Positions 9,355 to 17,275 of a stretch of 64,000 nucleotides of DNA are shown here, one piece after another. Made by a program: the position numbers and the translations under genes. The stretch's first letter is position 1, and the number at the start of each line of letters is the position of its first letter. The stretch lies in NCBI GenBank assembly GCA_015061775.1, contig SUVY01000004.1:1-64000 (forward strand), in the 5' to 3' direction. This DNA is from Lentisphaerota bacterium (GTDB lineage Bacteria; Verrucomicrobiota; Lentisphaeria; Victivallales; Victivallaceae). The notes beneath the pieces were generated by a model. The model searched no databases and was not told the origin of the DNA. It saw only the letters and a list, made by a program, of their open reading frames with translations.

Positions 9355-10389
9355 TCACCAGTTGAAACACTCTTTGATGAAATCTGCCATTCTGACGGCG
9401 TGTTTGCGTATGGAATACTCTCCGGCAAGTTCAAGAGCGTTTACGCCAAGACGGCTGCGGAGCAGCACATCCTCCTTGAGCTTTCCGATAGCGGATATCC
9501 ATTCGTCAACCGTTCCTGCGGCAAAGCCGACCTCCCCCTGCGAGAGAAGGACTGTGTTTTCTCCTACCGGGCTCGCTATGCAGGGAAGTCCGGATGCAAG
9601 GTACTGGATGAGTTTATAAGCGGATTTTCCGCGCATGAAATCGTTTTCAGGAAGCGGCATTATACCGATATGAGCACGTTTGAGAAGCTCTGCTTCTGCC
9701 GAACTGCTCCAGTTGACAAACTCCATATTGACTCCGTCGATACGCTGAAGTTTATCTGATGCTATCACAAGAAGTTTGAAATCAAAACGCGCAGATGCCT
9801 CTTGCAGCATTGAACTGAACGGAAGAAGGCACTCCTGATAAGTGACTGGAGTTCCTATCCAGGCTATGGTGAACTCTTCATCTCTGTTCTCCGGAACAGA
9901 GGTATATTTTTCAAGATCTATCGCCGTAGGGATCTTTATTATCCGCTCATTATACGGTTTCAAATGGTCTGTAATGGAATTGTTTGCGGAAATTACTCCG
10001 CAAGCCCGCGAAACAAGACGCTCAAACTTACCTTCCAGCCGGGTTCCCCTGTATTTCTCCCAGACTGCATCATCAAATGACAAAATATATTTTCTTCGGC
10101 GCAGTATGAGCTCCTCAAACCAGACAGGAAGAAAAGGAAACAGCTCATATTCGATAAGGAGTTCTTTTTCAAGCAATGGAAGCTGCATCAGCCGCTTAAC
10201 GAGAGATGCCGCCGCGAGATGGCGGACCCGCTTTCCGCGGTAAAGCCCATTCAAGTAGCGGTCTCCCAACAGCGGAAATATCTTTCCTGATACCCCCTGC
10301 TCTGCGAGCAGCGGATGGTAGTTGTAAAAACGCAGACGGCTCGATGCCCCCAGCGGGGTGTACCGTGTGCAGATGGATATTTTTTTCAC
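9355..10389 (-). CDS. Glycosyltransferase family 4-like protein
   Basis: A 344-residue cytoplasmic protein with two Rossmann-like halves. The C-terminal half has IAWIGTPVTYQE and the GT4-like donor-site region MPLPENDFMRGKSAYKLIQY followed by GLPCIASPVGEN. It likely transfers a nucleotide-activated sugar to a surface glycan or lipid carrier; donor and acceptor are unknown. The start codon is GTG at 10389, with GGAGAAG upstream. It is divergent from the lipoprotein operon at 10558 and has its own promoter. No other glycan-assembly genes are adjacent. Confidence 0.8.
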   Translation of the reverse strand: MKKISICTRYTPLGASSRLRFYNYHPLLAEQGVSGKIFPLLGDRYLNGLYRGKRVRHLAAASLVKRLMQLPLLEKELLIEYELFPFLPVWFEELILRRRKYILSFDDAVWEKYRGTRLEGKFERLVSRACGVISANNSITDHLKPYNERIIKIPTAIDLEKYTSVPENRDEEFTIAWIGTPVTYQECLLPFSSMLQEASARFDFKLLVIASDKLQRIDGVNMEFVNWSSSAEAELLKRAHIGIMPLPENDFMRGKSAYKLIQYLASGLPCIASPVGENTVLLSQGEVGFAAGTVDEWISAIGKLKEDVLLRSRLGVNALELAGEYSIRKHAVRMADFIKECFNW

Positions 10390-10422
10390 ACAAACTTCTC
10401 CATTTCAGTAAGTCGTGCGTAA

Positions 10423-10451
10423 AATATACCGCAAGTTATGCATGATTGCAA
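10423..10451 (-). promoter_or_regulatory. Promoter of the glycosyltransferase gene
   Basis: Minus-strand TTGCAA (10446-10451), 17 bp spacer, TATATT (10423-10428). Confidence 0.6.
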
Positions 10452-10460
10452 ATATTATTC

Positions 10461-10489
10461 TTGAAATGCTTCCTTTCAGGAGATATATT
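10461..10489 (+). promoter_or_regulatory. Promoter of the lipoprotein-PpiC-esterase operon
   Basis: TTGAAA (10461-10466), 17 bp spacer, TATATT (10484-10489). The start codon at 10558 is about 62 bases after the expected start point. A small hairpin GCGG-GTAAA-CCGC lies just before the gene. Confidence 0.65.
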
Positions 10490-10557
10490 AAACCATTGAT
10501 AAGTGTTCAACACAATACAGCAATACAACAATAACGCGGGTAAACCGCCTTCAAACT

Positions 10558-11163
10558 ATGAAAAACTTTTTACTTTTTTCCGTAATTTTGTGCGGGATCG
10601 TGGTTTTTTGCGGATGCGAAAAACCTCATCCGCCGCCGCCCGTGGCTTCAACCGAACTTATGGTCCGCTTCTTTGCCAGCATGAGAAAAGGAGATCATGC
10701 CTCCGCAGTTCAGCAGGGAGTAAAACTCTACGCCCTCGACAAAAGCCAGGAGGCGGTCATCCAGCTCGTTATGCTCGAGCAGGCAAACCAGTACGTTGAA
10801 GAAGCTCAGAAGGCTTTGAACTCTGGAGATCTCAACCGGGCACTTTCTGTCCTCAGCGAAGGAATGAAAAAGTATCCTGAAAACATGGCTCTTCCGCAAC
10901 ACTACCGCAGAGTAAGGCAGCTCAGAAACGTCAAGGCGTTGATCGAAGCTATGGAACGGGCAAAGAACTCCGCCTCAATGTCGGCATCGCTTACCGCTGC
11001 GCGCATCGGACTTGCCGCGAACTCAACTCCTGAACTCGAAGCATACTTCAAGGAGTATGGAAAACGGATCGAAGAGGTCAGGATGAATGAAAAGAAAATC
11101 GAAAAAACTCCGTCTATCGTTGAGCCGGCAATAGAGATTTCCAAGCCCGGAGACAAAAAGTAA
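10558..11163 (+). CDS. Predicted lipoprotein with helical repeats
   Basis: A 201-residue protein starting with a hydrophobic signal and a cysteine context FCGC around residue 20, consistent with a lipobox although the -3 residue is atypical. It is followed by a proline run (HPPPPV). The body is alpha-helical with TPR-like spacing (ALNSGDLNRALSVLSEGMKKYPEN), and the C-terminal tail is lysine rich. It is probably anchored in the outer membrane and facing the periplasm; the partner is unknown. It leads an apparent operon with the SurA/PpiC-like gene (13 bases away), which could point to envelope protein handling. No family was recognised with certainty. Confidence 0.65.
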   Translation: MKNFLLFSVILCGIVVFCGCEKPHPPPPVASTELMVRFFASMRKGDHASAVQQGVKLYALDKSQEAVIQLVMLEQANQYVEEAQKALNSGDLNRALSVLSEGMKKYPENMALPQHYRRVRQLRNVKALIEAMERAKNSASMSASLTAARIGLAANSTPELEAYFKEYGKRIEEVRMNEKKIEKTPSIVEPAIEISKPGDKK

Positions 11164-11176
11164 GATTGCTTTCTTT

Positions 11177-12052
11177 ATGTTGAGACAGTTCCGTCACACC
11201 GCCCTATTTGTCCTGTTCACCGTCTGCGGAACGACTGCGTTTGCAGGCGACGATGTCATCGCCGTAGTCAACGGAGAAAAACTGCTGAAGAGCACGCTCT
11301 CACAAGCCGCCAAACAACTGCTTCCTTCTGATACGGAGAGTGACGACGTGAGAGATATCAGAATAAGGGCTGCTGCCGATTTTGAAATAAAATTGAGAAC
11401 TTCAAAAGAGATCCTTGCGAAGAAAAACTTGTCTGCCGACAGAAATACCGCTGAACGCTATATAGTTTCCAGATGCGGAAAATACGGTGAACGAGGTGCT
11501 GCTTTCAAAGACGGTCTGCTCAAACTTGTGAACACTCCTGATTTTCAACTGAAGTGCGCTATATACTTTTATACAGCAGAAAACTTTCCCGAAACCATCA
11601 AGCTGCGCAATGGAGAAGCGGAACATTTTTACAGAACAAATCAGCTGCAGTACCGCTCTGTTTCATCCGGAGTTTATAAAGTCATTGAAATTCCGGGATC
11701 AACTCCGTATGCAGACAAAAAAGCCGCCGATATCCGTGCGCTCCTTATGCAGGGAGCCAATCCGGAAAACACAGCTCAGCAATATGGCGCAGTTTGCCGT
11801 ACTGCAGACGCAAAACTCAGCAGGATATTTGCCGGAGAAAAGCTGAAAAAACGTGCGGTCAGCAAAGTCATTGCAAACGGACAAAATCTTTGCGTCGCAG
11901 TATGTATATCTCCATCTGAAGTCGTATATCTTCCTTTTGAACAGGCTGAGCCATTTATAGACGAAGAGCTTTTGTCGCGCCGCTGCGGCGCGGTTTTCGA
12001 TAAAATACTCAAGCAGGAGTTATCCCTTAAAAATATAGAATACCGGAGGTAA
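11177..12052 (+). CDS. SurA/PpiC-like periplasmic peptidyl-prolyl isomerase or chaperone
   Basis: A 291-residue exported protein with a signal peptide ending near the AFAG at about residue 23. The segment right after it, DDVIAVVNGEKLLKSTLSQAA, matches the start of SurA/PpiC N-terminal chaperone domains. Residues about 145-250 resemble a degenerate parvulin fold (FYRTNQLQYRSVSSGVYKVIEI), but the usual HILV-type start of an active parvulin is absent, so isomerase activity is doubtful. It is cotranscribed with the lipoprotein upstream and the hydrolase four bases downstream. Confidence 0.6.
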   Translation: MLRQFRHTALFVLFTVCGTTAFAGDDVIAVVNGEKLLKSTLSQAAKQLLPSDTESDDVRDIRIRAAADFEIKLRTSKEILAKKNLSADRNTAERYIVSRCGKYGERGAAFKDGLLKLVNTPDFQLKCAIYFYTAENFPETIKLRNGEAEHFYRTNQLQYRSVSSGVYKVIEIPGSTPYADKKAADIRALLMQGANPENTAQQYGAVCRTADAKLSRIFAGEKLKKRAVSKVIANGQNLCVAVCISPSEVVYLPFEQAEPFIDEELLSRRCGAVFDKILKQELSLKNIEYRR

Positions 12053-12056
12053 AAAA

Positions 12057-13913
12057 ATGGGTGTTTGGGGAAATGCCGTACAGGAACATTATGTAAACAA
12101 ATTCCGCAACAATTTTGAACAGCGCAAGGCACGTCTCGCCTCAATCAAAACCAAAGAGCAGGCAGAAGCGTACGTTGCTGAGATCCGCGAAAAAATCCGC
12201 GGAGCGTTCTCTTTTCCCGCCGAAAAATGTGATCTCAATGTGCGTGTCACCGGAAGGAAAGAGCTTCCTGACTGCAATATCGAACTGATCCTTTTTGACA
12301 GCCGCCCCTCTTATCCGGTTTCAGCTGTCGTTTATCTTCCCAAAAAGATCGAAGGAAAAGTTCCGGCTGTTGTGGTGCTCTGCGGACACGCCATCAATGG
12401 AAAAGCATGCCCGACCTACCAAATCGCCGGACGCAGCATGGCTAAGCAGGGTTACATCGCCATCTGTCCCGATCCCTTCGGGCAGGGAGAGCGCAAACAG
12501 TACTACACTCCGGATATCAACAACGTCATAGAACACAACATCATCAACCGCCGGCTGCTTCCGATGGGCGACAACACCGGAAACTGGCGCACCTGGGATG
12601 CCATCCGCGCCATCGACTATCTTGTATCACGCGATGATGTTGACACTTCACGCCTCGGAATCGCCGGAAACTCCGGCGGCGGCACCATGACCAGTATCGT
12701 CAACGCCGTCGAAGACCGTCTGAGTGCAGCCTGCCCCAACTGCTACATCACAAGATGGCACAGAAATATAGAAAACGAACTGCCCGTCGATGCTGAGCAG
12801 ATCATTGAAGGAGCAGCCGCAAACGGCGGAGATATGGCTGACCTGCTTCTGGCAGTCGCTCCGCGCCCGATCGCTATCGGAGGTCAGGCAAATGACTTCT
12901 TCGACATCCGCGGCACCCGTGAAGTCTATGAGGAAGTCAAGCATATTTACACCATCCTCGGATATCCTGAGCGCGTACACCTGACAGTGGGTCCCGTCAG
13001 TCACGGATTCAGTCCTCACCTGAGAGAGGCTTCCTATAAGTTCTTCGCAGAAACCTTCCAATACAGCAAGAGCGAACCTGTCGATATCACCGAGCCTATG
13101 CTCACTGATGAGGAGATGTTCTGCACTCCCAACGGAAGAACTATCGATCTTCCCGGAACCGTCACCATCCACGATCTCATCCAGGAACAACTCAAAGCCA
13201 CCATTGCAAACCGCAAGAGCATCTCAAAAGCAGAAGCCGTTGATGCAATCAAAAACATCCTTAAAATCGGAGACGCCCAGCTGCCGACTTACCGTCAGCT
13301 CCGCAACCGCTCTGAAGGTCTCAATAACAACTACTCCCGTTACGGACTTGAAATAGACCGCTCAATGGTGACTACGCTGTTCTGCGCGTCAACCGGAGCT
13401 TACTTCAAGCTTGCTCCGGAAGAGTCTGTCGAACTCTATGTTCCGCATCTTGACAGCGTAAATGAGCTTGAGAAACGCAAAGTCGGAGATAAACAGGAGC
13501 TCTTTGCCATTGATTACCGCGGTGTCGGTGAATCAACTCCCGATGGCTGCGATCAGGATCTTGACCGCAACTTCTTCAAAAACTACAAGTTTGATTACCA
13601 CTATGCATCGGCTTCACTCCTGATGGGAGAAAGCTACCTCGGAGACCGTGTCCGCGATATCCTCGGAGCTATCGAACTTCTGAGTGCCTACGGTGCAAAG
13701 AAAATCAAACTCACATCTTCCGGTATCGGAAGGATTCCGGCTCTGTTTGCCGCTTTGCTGACCGATAAGGATGTGCAGTACACTCCTGCTATTCCGCTTT
13801 CAGATTTGGAAAATCAGGTCCGCGATGCGGAGGGAACTCTTCCCCAGTCCATGCTTCCCATAGGACTGCTCAAAATCACGGACTTCTCCGAACTTGAAAG
13901 ACTCGTGCGATAA
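12057..13913 (+). CDS. Two-domain acetyl-xylan-esterase-like alpha/beta hydrolase
   Basis: A 618-residue protein. The first domain (about 60-350) is an alpha/beta hydrolase with the nucleophile elbow GNSGGG, an acid-containing NDFFDIRGT and a catalytic-type His in GPVSHGFS. The second part (about 400-618) looks like a second, shorter alpha/beta fold (IDYRGVGES) with no clear nucleophile elbow; it may be structural. No signal peptide is seen, so it is likely cytoplasmic. GGAGG precedes the ATG and the gap to the upstream gene is four bases, so it is probably cotranscribed from 10461. It probably deacetylates carbohydrate esters; the substrate is inference. Confidence 0.8.
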   Translation: MGVWGNAVQEHYVNKFRNNFEQRKARLASIKTKEQAEAYVAEIREKIRGAFSFPAEKCDLNVRVTGRKELPDCNIELILFDSRPSYPVSAVVYLPKKIEGKVPAVVVLCGHAINGKACPTYQIAGRSMAKQGYIAICPDPFGQGERKQYYTPDINNVIEHNIINRRLLPMGDNTGNWRTWDAIRAIDYLVSRDDVDTSRLGIAGNSGGGTMTSIVNAVEDRLSAACPNCYITRWHRNIENELPVDAEQIIEGAAANGGDMADLLLAVAPRPIAIGGQANDFFDIRGTREVYEEVKHIYTILGYPERVHLTVGPVSHGFSPHLREASYKFFAETFQYSKSEPVDITEPMLTDEEMFCTPNGRTIDLPGTVTIHDLIQEQLKATIANRKSISKAEAVDAIKNILKIGDAQLPTYRQLRNRSEGLNNNYSRYGLEIDRSMVTTLFCASTGAYFKLAPEESVELYVPHLDSVNELEKRKVGDKQELFAIDYRGVGESTPDGCDQDLDRNFFKNYKFDYHYASASLLMGESYLGDRVRDILGAIELLSAYGAKKIKLTSSGIGRIPALFAALLTDKDVQYTPAIPLSDLENQVRDAEGTLPQSMLPIGLLKITDFSELERLVR

Positions 13914-13940
13914 ATCGCATTGAGCAAAAAAACAAGGATC

Positions 13941-14129
13941 TGTTCCCGACAAAGGCAGGTAAAAGTAAATAAAAAAGTTTTTTCGCTTTTCTTGAAAGGG
14001 TGAGATCCGCCGTCGCCAAGGCTATGGCGGGACAGGGGGAAAAGAATAACGAAGCCGACGTTCGGCTTCTTTTCTCGCGAAAAGAAGTTTTCCCGCTTTC
14101 TTTCGCATCATCTCCCCATATCGGGAACA
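13941..14129. repeat. Short element with terminal inverted repeats, copy 1
   Basis: The element is bounded by TGTTCCCGA (13941-13949) and TCGGGAACA (14121-14129), a perfect 9 bp inverted repeat. The inside has a GAAGCCGA/TCGGCTTC hairpin and no gene. The outer parts closely match 31925-32001, a shorter copy lacking the middle. It resembles a non-autonomous MITE-like element. It sits between the convergent ends of the hydrolase and kinase genes. Confidence 0.7.
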
Positions 14130-14138
14130 AAGCTAAAA

Positions 14139-14186
14139 ACAAAAGGCTGCTGCTTTCCCTTTCGAGGTTTGGCAACAGCCTTTTTG
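14139..14186. terminator. Bidirectional terminator between convergent genes
   Basis: The stem AAAAGGCTG/CAGCCTTTT (14141-14149 and 14176-14184), extended by further pairs, has A and T runs on both sides. It can therefore end the kinase transcript (minus) and the operon from 10558 (plus). Confidence 0.75.
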
Positions 14187-14200
14187 TATTGAATAGAGAA

Positions 14201-15163
14201 TCAGATAAAAAAGAATACGTATATGATTTCAGCGCAGATGAAGAGCGAAAGCAGAATGATTATCAATTTTTGCACCAGACGCACTGCCGGAGTTGACGTT
14301 TTTTTTCCGGAAGACTTTTTGGGGCTGCTTCCGCGGTTGCGAAGGTAATTTGATATATACCCCCAATCAGGGCGGGCATCGGGATTTTTGGAAATCAAAC
14401 TGTGTATGAAGCCTTCAAGCTCCTCGGATACGCTCGGATTATACTCTCTGACCGGAACTGGCTCATCCTCTATATGAGCTCTGAGCACCTCTTCGACTGA
14501 ACCGGAAAACGGAGGCGTTCCGCAGATAAGTTCATAGAACATGACTCCGAAACTGTAAACATCGCTCTTGACGGTCGGCTTTGAAATATCTCCGCTCACA
14601 AGCTCAGGAGCAATATAAAGCGGAGTACCCATGATAACATCGCGGCTGCTTGCCGTATTCAGCGCAACACGCGCCAAACCGAGGTCGGCAAGTTTCAACA
14701 CTGCCGGATCACGCTGTATGAGTATGTTTTCAGGTTTGATATCTCCGTGGGTGACAAGGTGATTTTTCCACGCATATCCGAGGGCATCTGCCAGTTCAGC
14801 AAAACGGTCGCAGACAAAATCGAATGTCATGATCTCCGGATTTTCCCGACGGAGTTTTTCAAGAGAGACTCCATCTACATACTCCATGAGAAAATAATAG
14901 TATCCGAGGCTGTGTCCTGCGGTTATTGCCTTTACCACATTGGGGTGTGACAATTTTGAAGCGGTCTTCGCCTCATAGACAAACTGCTGTACGGCGGAAC
15001 CTGCCTGCGCTATTTCCGGTTTGAGTATTTTGCACGCAGCAACAGTTCCGAGACTGTTCACTGCTGAATAGACAACCCCCAGCTCCCCTTCACCTATTTT
15101 TCCTGTAAGCCGGAAACCGTCAAACTGCATCCCACTGAACGCATTGTCAAGTTCGTAGTCCAT
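14201..15163 (-). CDS. Membrane-anchored Ser/Thr protein kinase
   Basis: A 320-residue Hanks-type kinase. Visible motifs are the glycine loop GKIGEGELGVVY, the ATP lysine in AACK (residue 45), the catalytic loop HGDIKPENIL, the DLG metal motif in place of DFG, and the APE segment. Gly in place of Arg before the catalytic Asp makes it a non-RD kinase. A basic, Ser/Pro/Lys-rich linker and one C-terminal membrane segment of about 20 residues follow, so the kinase faces the cytoplasm with almost nothing outside. The start at 15163 follows AAGGAC; upstream codons read into the promoter. Substrates are unknown. Confidence 0.9.
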   Translation of the reverse strand: MDYELDNAFSGMQFDGFRLTGKIGEGELGVVYSAVNSLGTVAACKILKPEIAQAGSAVQQFVYEAKTASKLSHPNVVKAITAGHSLGYYYFLMEYVDGVSLEKLRRENPEIMTFDFVCDRFAELADALGYAWKNHLVTHGDIKPENILIQRDPAVLKLADLGLARVALNTASSRDVIMGTPLYIAPELVSGDISKPTVKSDVYSFGVMFYELICGTPPFSGSVEEVLRAHIEDEPVPVREYNPSVSEELEGFIHSLISKNPDARPDWGYISNYLRNRGSSPKKSSGKKTSTPAVRLVQKLIIILLSLFICAEIIYVFFFI

Positions 15164-15215
15164 AAAACATGTCCTTTGTGATAAAATTTGGTCTTCGTCA
15201 ATAAATATAGCACGG

Positions 15216-15243
15216 TTTATAAAAAATACACTATCTTTTTCAA
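15216..15243 (-). promoter_or_regulatory. Promoter of the Ser/Thr kinase gene
   Basis: Minus-strand TTGAAA (15238-15243), 16 bp spacer, TATAAA (15216-15221). Confidence 0.5.
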
Positions 15244-15270
15244 ACAAAATCGTGTTTTATTTTATTTGTC

Positions 15271-16167
15271 TCAAACTCCGGTTCCGTCAAACAGCGGAAT
15301 GAACGCTGTATCAGCAGCCTCTTCATCCTGCAGAAAACCATCCTCTATTCCAGACTCAAAGAGGATATCCTCGATCACACCGTACTCAAAATCGCTGAGT
15401 TTGCGGTTCAGCTCAGGAAATTCTCCATCTGCGACCCGTCCAAAAGGAACATACTGGCGCATAAGACTGAAAAGCACGCTCCCGGGAGGGAAATGCCCTG
15501 CAACATAACGGATGATCCCTGCCGAATTCTCAAGCATTCCGGGAAGCACAAGATGGCGGATCATGACTCCTTTTTTCATTATACCGTCATCTCCGATCTC
15601 AAAATCTCCCACCTGACGGTACATCTCATCTATTGCCGCGCAGGCGGTCTCAAAATAATCCGGAGCCTGACTGTATTTATCTGCAAGAGCGTTATCGAAA
15701 TACTTGAGGTCAGGCAGATAAATATCTATCTTTCCCTCAAGAGAGCGCAGAGACTGCACACTGTCATATCCGTTGGAGTTATAAACAACTGGAACAGGAA
15801 GTTTTTCCTCAAGACTGCTGCGCACAGCTGTAATATAGTGGCCGGGAGTAACAAGATTTATGTTATGCGCCCCCTGCCCGATAAGCTCATGATAGATCTC
15901 CCGGAGACGAGCTATTGATATTTCACGCCCCTGATTTCTGGTACTTATCGAATAGTTCTGGCAGAATACACACTTCAAGTTGCATCCAGAAAAAAACACT
16001 GTTCCGGAGCCGTTTTTTCCGCTTATCACCGGCTCTTCCCAATGGTGCAATCCCGCCCTCGCCACCACAGGCAAAAACGGAGAACCGCAAAAACCGCGAT
16101 TCTCCGGATCTGATATACTGTTGTACCGTTCCGTATTGCAGCGGCGCGGACAAAGTGAACACTTCAT
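15271..16167 (-). CDS. Radical SAM protein, pyruvate formate-lyase-activating-enzyme-like
   Basis: A 298-residue protein with the radical SAM cluster motif CNLKCVFCQNY (CxxxCxxC) near residue 65. An N-terminal cysteine-rich segment CSLCPRRCNTER binds metal in this subgroup, which is often annotated as PflA-like or AmmeMemoRadiSam-type. It would bind a 4Fe-4S cluster and SAM and generate a radical, in the cytoplasm; the target protein is not identifiable here. It is the second gene of a minus-strand pair, 3 bases after the DUF4886 hydrolase gene, and no glycyl radical enzyme is in the window. Overall length suits the family. Confidence 0.85.
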   Translation of the reverse strand: MKCSLCPRRCNTERYNSISDPENRGFCGSPFLPVVARAGLHHWEEPVISGKNGSGTVFFSGCNLKCVFCQNYSISTRNQGREISIARLREIYHELIGQGAHNINLVTPGHYITAVRSSLEEKLPVPVVYNSNGYDSVQSLRSLEGKIDIYLPDLKYFDNALADKYSQAPDYFETACAAIDEMYRQVGDFEIGDDGIMKKGVMIRHLVLPGMLENSAGIIRYVAGHFPPGSVLFSLMRQYVPFGRVADGEFPELNRKLSDFEYGVIEDILFESGIEDGFLQDEEAADTAFIPLFDGTGV

Positions 16168-16170
16168 TGA

Positions 16171-17064
16171 TTATTTGTACTCTTTGAGAGCCCTGTCCGC
16201 ACACTTTCTCAGCATCGCGGCATCATCTTCTTTGAGAGACGGGCTCTTGTATTTGATGTCGAGCGGAGACTTCTTGAAGAGAAATCCATACCAGACACAA
16301 GCCTGAAGATAACGTCCGCGGGCGTTGAGGTGAATGCTGTCGCGTCTGAACTCAGGCTGCTTGGTCTTGCGGTTCATTCCCCAATGCCAGCCAGTAAAAA
16401 GAGAACCGGGCTGCTCAAGACGGCTGCCTTTGCCGGCATCTTTGGCTTTCTGGATTTCTTCCGGGGCAATGGAAGTGAATTTCACCGGCTGAGCCTCGCG
16501 GGCAAGCTCGACAGCAAGACCGGCAGGGATCACGCGGAAACCGAATTTGGCGGAAGCCTCTTTGTAGTTGTTACAAATTCCTTCGTACATCGCCTTCTGA
16601 CCACCCCATTTGTGCAGACGGGGATCATCGCTGCGGTATGCCCAGGTCTGCTGGAAGACGATCTCAGCATCAGGAGCATATTTTTTGACATAGGCGACAA
16701 GTTTATCAAGCTCAGGATAGAAGCTTCCCTTGACCCAGCTCTTGGGGCTCGCCTGCTGGATGGTGATGATATCCCATTTTTCAGCCTGAAGCATATCGCG
16801 GAGTTTGACAGCTTTACCATTGTGCTTATAGCGTTTGACTTCAGCTTTAGCTTCCTCTTGCTCAGCGTATTTCCAATGACGCTGGATCGTGCAGCCGCCG
16901 TGGTTGGCGAAGACGAGAGTAAGTTTGTCTCCCTGCGCCTTGGCGATCGCCGGAAGCGAACCTCTCAAACTATGGGTGAAACTGTTGCCGATAGTGAGGA
17001 CTTTGACTTCTGCCGCGGACAGTGCAAATGCCGCAAGCGCCATAACAAACATGATTTTTTTCAT
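16171..17064 (-). CDS. Secreted SGNH hydrolase (DUF4886-like)
   Basis: A 297-residue protein with a short signal peptide (MKKIMFVMALAAFALSAAE). Directly after it comes KVLTIGNSFTHSLRGSLPAIA, the SGNH block I with Ser in GNSF typical of DUF4886 proteins. WDIITIQQASP supplies the middle block, and RRDSIHLNARGRYLQACVWY holds the Asp-x-x-His-like end of the triad. It likely acts as a periplasmic or secreted carbohydrate esterase. The start at 17064 follows AAAGGA; the longer frame from 17145 overlaps the promoter. Confidence 0.85.
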   Translation of the reverse strand: MKKIMFVMALAAFALSAAEVKVLTIGNSFTHSLRGSLPAIAKAQGDKLTLVFANHGGCTIQRHWKYAEQEEAKAEVKRYKHNGKAVKLRDMLQAEKWDIITIQQASPKSWVKGSFYPELDKLVAYVKKYAPDAEIVFQQTWAYRSDDPRLHKWGGQKAMYEGICNNYKEASAKFGFRVIPAGLAVELAREAQPVKFTSIAPEEIQKAKDAGKGSRLEQPGSLFTGWHWGMNRKTKQPEFRRDSIHLNARGRYLQACVWYGFLFKKSPLDIKYKSPSLKEDDAAMLRKCADRALKEYK

Positions 17065-17103
17065 TGCTTTTTCCTTTCTGCAATAGATCTTAAGAGATTG
17101 CAT

Positions 17104-17132
17104 AATATAACACGCTGACGGTTTATTTTCAA
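17104..17132 (-). promoter_or_regulatory. Promoter of the DUF4886-radical SAM gene pair
   Basis: Minus-strand TTGAAA (17127-17132), 17 bp spacer, TATATT (17104-17109). Confidence 0.7.
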
Positions 17133-17172
17133 ACAACTGAAACAAAAAAACTTCCTCCCATGTTTTTCCTCA

Positions 17173-17201
17173 TTGACGAATTTGCTTTTCGGGTGTATAT
17201 T
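17173..17201 (+). promoter_or_regulatory. Promoter of the antiporter-CBM9 operon
   Basis: TTGACG (17173-17178), 17 bp spacer, TATATT (17196-17201); the ATG at 17276 is about 68 bases downstream of the expected start point. Confidence 0.7.
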
Positions 17202-17275
17202 ATGCGCATACCCGGAACAAAAAAACAATTTGTTCGACGCATATTTGCGCCAAATGTATTTTAAGGCAAAGTATT